In this document: positions 60,081 through 64,000 of the stretch, in pieces | How the letters are laid out: each line of letters starts with the position of its first letter | How positions within the stretch are numbered: the first letter of the stretch is position 1 | Assembly: GCA_945863875.1 (NCBI GenBank) | Contig: CAMBBS010000018.1 | Location: 23,714-87,713, forward strand | Direction: 5' to 3' | Length of the DNA stretch: 64,000 bases | DNA from: Desulfopila aestuarii DSM 18488 | GTDB lineage: Bacteria > Desulfobacterota > Desulfobulbia > Desulfobulbales > Desulfocapsaceae | Translations under genes and position numbers: made by a program | The notes under the pieces: generated by a model | What the model saw: only the letters and a program-made list of their open reading frames with translations | Told to the model about the DNA's origin: nothing | Databases searched by the model: none

Positions 60081-61595
60081 CTACTTGACACCTGTGATCG
60101 GCCTCATCTGGGTATCACATACCCCGCCAACTTTGACTGTTTTCGATACTTCTCCTCCCTGGCAAGTTTCTCCTTTATCAGCCACGCGACATCTCAGTTC
60201 CAGCGGTTTACCGGCATTAATCCAGGAGGGTGTTTTTCGATAGCGTCCGATCTCGTTGAACCTACAGCCGCTCGGAATTCCATAGGGAGCACATCTGGAC
60301 GGTGCTTTCAGGGTGACCCGTCTCCCATCCACGACGAATCCTGGATAGTTGTCAACAACTGAGACGACATCCCTGGCCGGGCCTTCCCATACGAAGAAGC
60401 TACGAAAAAAATACCCTCCTTCCGTCTTTTGATCCACCCTAATCCGGGAATCGGCTATCAGCGCGAAATTGTTTCCACTGCGAGCTACCGCCCCTGACAT
60501 ATACTCGACCCGGTCGTGATTGGGAAAGCATTTCCCCATCGCCGGGGCATGATAATAATGTTTAAGTTTTTTCAGGTCCGACAGCGAATTATCCGGGAAA
60601 ATCGCCGTGAGGTCTTGATCGTTGCCAAATAAGATGCGTTGCACATCATCCAGGTTCTGTGCGTACATGCTTTGCAGCTTGCTGTAATATCGGTCACCGG
60701 CTAAATCGTCGCGCAGGAAGCAGGAGGTCAATCCGGAAATTTGCGTCAAGTATTCATCCCAGATGTTGTACTGCGAGATGTTCGATGAAACGCCTTGAAA
60801 ATCTCCAGGAGCCTCGCATCCCTGACGCCTGACACACGACTCGAGGGCACGGTTACGGATCGAGAGGGCAATAATATTACGTTCACAGGCGCCATAGGCG
60901 TTACAGCCACGTTCCAGATGTCCTTCGAAAATCGCGGTGCGCATGGTGTAATCCAGATACTTGGCGCGCAGCAGGGAACTATTTGACCAGCGGTTTTGCT
61001 GATTACGGATGAAGCGGTCCCAGGCCCCCTGTAAAGCATCGCGACGGCCGGTCAGACGCTGATTAATGCTGTCGCAATAGGTCGAATTGTGAAAGGCTCG
61101 AATGATTTGATCCAACTCGCCGCGTGGCAGCGTTGCGGCAGTACTGACTTTGGCTCGGGGAGGGGGATCGAAAAAAGGCGCTTTGGTCATCGCATAAAGC
61201 CTTCGGACATCAAGAACATATTGGACACCACCTTCGCAATGGTGATTGTCGACGGTCATTGCTTGCCGGCTCTTAACGGCGTTTCTGTAACGTTCCGCTG
61301 AAGCCGGCGTCGCTGTGCGCGAATCCATAATCACACTAAAGCCAATATAAGGAACGCCCTGGCTATCGGTTAACGGGAGCCCGTCGTCCACGACTATACA
61401 AGGCACGACCGACGAACCTTGAGCGAGCGTACCCACCGGTGCTGATGGCCCTGTATCGCGAAAGTTTTTGCTGCTGTAGTAGGGGATTTCGAGCGCGCTG
61501 TTAAAACGGTAAAGGGTCATGATCGGTGTGGCTGGTATAGCCGCCAAGGCAGTCGACGGAATAAAGAGTGTAAGCAGCAATAACAATCTTTTCAT
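60081..61595 (-). CDS. Large exported hypothetical protein
   Basis: 504 residues. A signal peptide (MKRLLLLLTLFIPSTALAA) starts at 61595; ATG 61604 is an alternative. The mature chain has scattered Cys in apparent pairs (CNAYGACER, CVRRQGC, CAPYGIPSGCR), which suits disulfides outside the cytoplasm. Residues near 10-75 and 400-500 are beta-rich, with a helical middle. No family recognised. An IS605-type element lies directly upstream, so its native promoter may have been displaced. Confidence 0.55.
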   Translation of the reverse strand: MKRLLLLLTLFIPSTALAAIPATPIMTLYRFNSALEIPYYSSKNFRDTGPSAPVGTLAQGSSVVPCIVVDDGLPLTDSQGVPYIGFSVIMDSRTATPASAERYRNAVKSRQAMTVDNHHCEGGVQYVLDVRRLYAMTKAPFFDPPPRAKVSTAATLPRGELDQIIRAFHNSTYCDSINQRLTGRRDALQGAWDRFIRNQQNRWSNSSLLRAKYLDYTMRTAIFEGHLERGCNAYGACERNIIALSIRNRALESCVRRQGCEAPGDFQGVSSNISQYNIWDEYLTQISGLTSCFLRDDLAGDRYYSKLQSMYAQNLDDVQRILFGNDQDLTAIFPDNSLSDLKKLKHYYHAPAMGKCFPNHDRVEYMSGAVARSGNNFALIADSRIRVDQKTEGGYFFRSFFVWEGPARDVVSVVDNYPGFVVDGRRVTLKAPSRCAPYGIPSGCRFNEIGRYRKTPSWINAGKPLELRCRVADKGETCQGGEVSKTVKVGGVCDTQMRPITGVK

Positions 61596-61695
61596 CCCAT
61601 GCATTCCTATGAAGATTGGGTGGAAACTTGGCAGCATTACCAAAAACGCGCAGTAAAGCCCGGTCCTTCTGGCCGGGGCGACAAGGCGTAAGCTA

Positions 61696-62109
61696 TTACT
61701 CCGGTGTCTGTTGCTGTTCGACATACTGCCGGATAATGGAGATCGGCGCACCGCCGCAGGAGGCCGCAAAGTAGCTCGGACTCCACAGAACATCTTTGTA
61801 ATACCTTTCGGCTATCCCGGGATAACGCTTCCTCAATATCCTGGACGAAGCGCCCTTCAGACCGTTCACCAGGGCAGAGACGGCCACCTTGGGCGGATAA
61901 AAAACGAGCAGATGAACATGGTCCTCTTTTCCGTTCATCTCGATCAGTTCAGCTGCAGACTTCCGGCAGATCCCGGCAAAAGATTCCCGGAGTATTTCGA
62001 TAGCTTTTCCATCCAACACTTTTTTCCGGTATTTGGTCACAAACACCAGATGGACGTGCATATTGAAAAGGCAGTGTCTTCCTGTTCGAATCTCGTTATT
62101 TGTCTCCAT
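61696..62109 (-). CDS. tnpA: IS200/IS605 Y1 transposase TnpA
   Basis: 137 residues with the two catalytic parts of HUH Y1 transposases: the His pair His64/His66 in EDHVHLLV and the catalytic Tyr129 in IIRQYVEQQ. NMHVHLVFVTKYRKKVL at the start is the family signature. It cuts and joins single-stranded DNA at the element's hairpin ends. All key residues are intact, so it may be active and could mobilise related elements in trans. Confidence 0.88.
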   Translation of the reverse strand: METNNEIRTGRHCLFNMHVHLVFVTKYRKKVLDGKAIEILRESFAGICRKSAAELIEMNGKEDHVHLLVFYPPKVAVSALVNGLKGASSRILRKRYPGIAERYYKDVLWSPSYFAASCGGAPISIIRQYVEQQQTPE

Positions 62110-62165
62110 AGACCAAAGTATAATTTACCTTACGAAGATACGCAAGGCATTTAAATAGAGGCTGA

Positions 62166-62843
62166 AGGTCAAACAATATCAGCAGCAATTGTTCCGGCAA
62201 CAGGCCGGGTGCTGCCGGTTCGTCTGGAACAAAGCCATTGCTTTACAGAAGGAGTGTCTCAATACCGGGGAGAAGGTTCTCAACCATGCCGCGCTCTGGT
62301 GGACTCTCACCGGCTGGTAGAAGGAAGAAGAGACGATCTGGTTAGCCGGGGCGCAATAGCAAACTCTGCAACAAACCATGAGGTTGCTCGACAAGGCTCC
62401 CAGGGTGACGATCGATAAAAAGAATCCGCAGCGGTTTCCCCGGTTCAAGAAAAAAGGCCAGGGCATTGATTCCTTTCGATACCCGCAAGGTTTCAAGCTG
62501 GATGGGCCTCGGGTTTTCCTGCCCTAGAGAGGACGGGTTCGGTTTATCATCAGCCGCGTGATCGAGGCAACACCAGGAAATGTCACCGTGTCCAGGCGGG
62601 GGGATCATTGGTATGTCTCGATTCAGACCGGGCGGCAAGCTGTCGAACCAATACATCCATCCGCCTCTTCCGTCGGGATCGGCCTGGAATTGCGGTTTCG
62701 CGGAACACGCCGATCTGGTTGGCGCCATACATATCAAAAGGGCAGGACCTGCCCGGTTCGCCAGTGAAGTGAGTGGTGCCGTCATGCCGCCAGCAGCAGG
62801 ATTCCATCAAAGCAACTGCTCAGAAGCGTCTGCTCATGCGTAG
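62166..62843 (+). pseudogene. tnpB: tnpB relic with stops and internal deletion
   Basis: TnpB start-like VKQYQQQLFRQQAGCCRFVWNKAIALQKECL, then stops near 62330 and 62355; RFPRFKKKGQGIDSFRYPQGF and VTVSRRGDHWYVSIQ follow. The RuvC-I Asp region is damaged (SVGIGLEL for SVGIDLGL). After a large deletion and shift, CGFAEHADLVGAIHIKRAG, the RuvC-III/zinc-finger end, leads to the stop. Several independent breaks make it dead. Confidence 0.75.
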
Positions 62844-62886
62844 GTGCTGGGGGAATTCTCGGTCTTTCGGCCGAAGGGGATGTCAA

Positions 62887-63069
62887 TTATCAGAAACTAC
62901 TATTGGCAGACTACATGGGAATTTCAAGACATTGCGCGATCACTGATTGGGCAATCATGCCGACAATCGAGGCCTTGGTATCAGCTTGAAGGAAGGAGAG
63001 AAAAAGAGAACCGTATGCTATGTTGACAGTCTGGAACCGGGAAATAGCGAGGGAGGTGATAGCTGCCAG
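62887..63069. other. Intergenic, no gene seen
   Basis: About 180 bases between the IS605 end and the end of topB, without recognised signals. Confidence 0.3.
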
Positions 63070-64000
63070 CTATTCATTCTTCCTGATCGGGGACCTGGCA
63101 GGACGATTTTCCTTGACGATGTTTTTTTGCCGGTCGGCGGAGGGCAGCCGCAGGTCCATAATCAGCCCCTGAGTGGAGAGGATGAGGATGCGCGGCTCGT
63201 TCTCGATCCTGACCGGGTGCGGCAGGACGCGCAGTTGCAGCAGGGCCTGAACCTGACTGGGCGTAAGCGTGACCCCTTTACACTCCGCTGCAAGCACAAA
63301 AGGACAACCTCCTGCCCAGCCGGAACAGCCGTAGGCCCGGTTCCCCTTGATTACCTCTTTGCCGCAGAGTGGGCAGCTGCCCCAGCGTGCGGGATCAAGC
63401 CGCTTGGCGGAGCCGTGTTCGATCAGGGTGCGGATGTAGTCGCTGATCCCGGCCATAAAGGTGTCGGGGTCGAGTTGGCTGCGCTCGATTTTTTTCAGTT
63501 TTTCCTCCCACTCCCCAGTCATCTCCGGCGATTTGAGCAGCGGGTCCTGGATGAGGGCGATCAGGGTGCGGCCCATGTCGGTGCAGCGCAGTTGTTTTTT
63601 CTCGCGCTGGATATAGTTACGGCGGAGCAGGGTTTCGATGATGGCGGCGCGGGTGGCCGGCGTGCCGATGCCACGTTCTTTGAGCGCCTCACGCAGGGTG
63701 TCGTCTTCGACAAACTTGCCGGCGGCCTCCATGGCGCCGAGCAGCGAGTTTTCGGTGAAGTGACTGGGAGGCTTGGTCTTGCCTTCGCGCAGGGACGGCT
63801 CATGCGTTCCGGTTTCCCCTGTGGTAAAGCCGGGCAAGGCCTGGTCGTCGGCAGCGTCCTGGTTCACCTTCTTTTTCGGGAAGAGAATGGTCCAGCCCGG
63901 CTCAATAACCTGGGTTCCTTTGGCCTGAAATTTCACCTGCCGGCTGATGCCGTCAACCGTGGTCACATGTTTGACGCAGACGGGATAGAAGGCGGCGATG
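63070..64000 (-). CDS. topB: DNA topoisomerase III, C-terminal part (cut by window edge)
   Basis: The gene continues beyond base 64000; about 310 C-terminal codons are seen. The conserved FTENSLLGAMEAAGKFVEDD and LKERGIGTPATRAAIIETLLRRNYI are type IA topoisomerase signatures, the latter with the conserved His-equivalent region replaced as in TopB. A zinc-ribbon-like CPLCGKEVIKGNRAYGCSGW...CPF and a tail after it complete the protein. It decatenates or relaxes DNA. The N-terminal catalytic Tyr domain is outside the window. Type IA topoisomerases of this kind also occur on mobile elements; chromosomal or mobile origin cannot be decided. Confidence 0.85.
   Translation of the reverse strand, partial: IAAFYPVCVKHVTTVDGISRQVKFQAKGTQVIEPGWTILFPKKKVNQDAADDQALPGFTTGETGTHEPSLREGKTKPPSHFTENSLLGAMEAAGKFVEDDTLREALKERGIGTPATRAAIIETLLRRNYIQREKKQLRCTDMGRTLIALIQDPLLKSPEMTGEWEEKLKKIERSQLDPDTFMAGISDYIRTLIEHGSAKRLDPARWGSCPLCGKEVIKGNRAYGCSGWAGGCPFVLAAECKGVTLTPSQVQALLQLRVLPHPVRIENEPRILILSTQGLIMDLRLPSADRQKNIVKENRPARSPIRKNE

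Larger units (their letters stand above)
61641..62886. mobile_element. IS605-type element (IS608-like ends)
   Basis: TTAC at 61637-61640 directly precedes the proposed left end, and TCAA at 62883-62886 closes the right end, the pair of cleavage sites known for IS608. Hairpins occur just inside each end: GCCCGG...CCGGGGC near 61657-61679 on the left and TTCGGCCGAA near 62866-62875 on the right. tnpA and tnpB are divergent as in IS605. No target duplication is expected for this single-strand mechanism. tnpA is intact and tnpB is ruined. Confidence 0.7.

Noticed and set aside
1..64000. CRISPR arrays, tRNA and rRNA genes
   Set aside because: No regularly spaced direct repeats, no tRNA T-loop/anticodon arrangement and no rRNA-like sequence were seen on reading the window.

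Overview
This window looks like a chromosomal segment of a Gram-negative anaerobe of the Desulfobacterota, most likely Desulfobulbales-like. The evidence is indirect: a complete Rnf complex in the order rnfC-D-G-E-A-B, GlrK/QseG/GlrR-type signalling, a CCG-domain iron-sulfur protein, DmeF with CBS proteins, and several Cys-rich hypothetical proteins. No rRNA, tRNA or sulfate-reduction gene is present, so the taxonomy is inference.

Layout. Positions 1-3000 hold a DUF401 permease, a cupin and a drug/metabolite exporter. Positions 3498-10600 hold a dihydroorotate-dehydrogenase-like gene and the Rnf operon (ferredoxin:NAD+ oxidoreductase, ion pumping). Its RnfA carries an extra signal peptide and an exported Ig-like domain. 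Positions 10766-14223 hold a leftward sensor kinase / lipoprotein / sigma-54 activator operon of the QseE-QseG-QseF (GlrK-QseG-GlrR) type. Positions 14623-19544 hold an exported OB-fold-like protein, an Asp/Glu racemase, a ModF-like twin ATPase, a thiD relic, an alpha/beta hydrolase and a thioesterase. Positions 19741-20924 hold an ISC element with an omega-RNA (HEARO) structure and a decayed iscB. Then come a rhodanese/MBL-fold protein, an OmpA-family porin-like protein, a hemolysin-III-like protein and a hybrid kinase.

Positions 27071-29099 are an IS1634-like insertion sequence whose ends can be read exactly: 15-bp inverted repeats and a 6-bp target duplication. It has a broken transposase and an intact small accessory gene. 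Positions 29250-38622 are core-like: SbmA/BacA-like protein, a DUF3999/DUF2339 pair, a PNPOx-fold protein, RNase PH and a frameshifted TRAP binding protein. Positions 38969-42600 form a metal/stress cluster: DmeF, two CBS proteins, a small protein and a universal stress protein.

From 42600 to the right end the DNA is accessory and full of relics: a MotA/MotB-like pair, an internally deleted rhodanese, a second IS1634-type transposase, an IS630 fragment, a VOC protein and an IS605 element with intact tnpA and ruined tnpB. Intact genes among these are arsC, a RelA/SpoT-domain protein, a CCG protein, a 1163-residue membrane patatin whose catalytic domain is split by a membrane insertion, several secreted or Cys-rich hypotheticals, and the 3' part of topB cut by the window edge.
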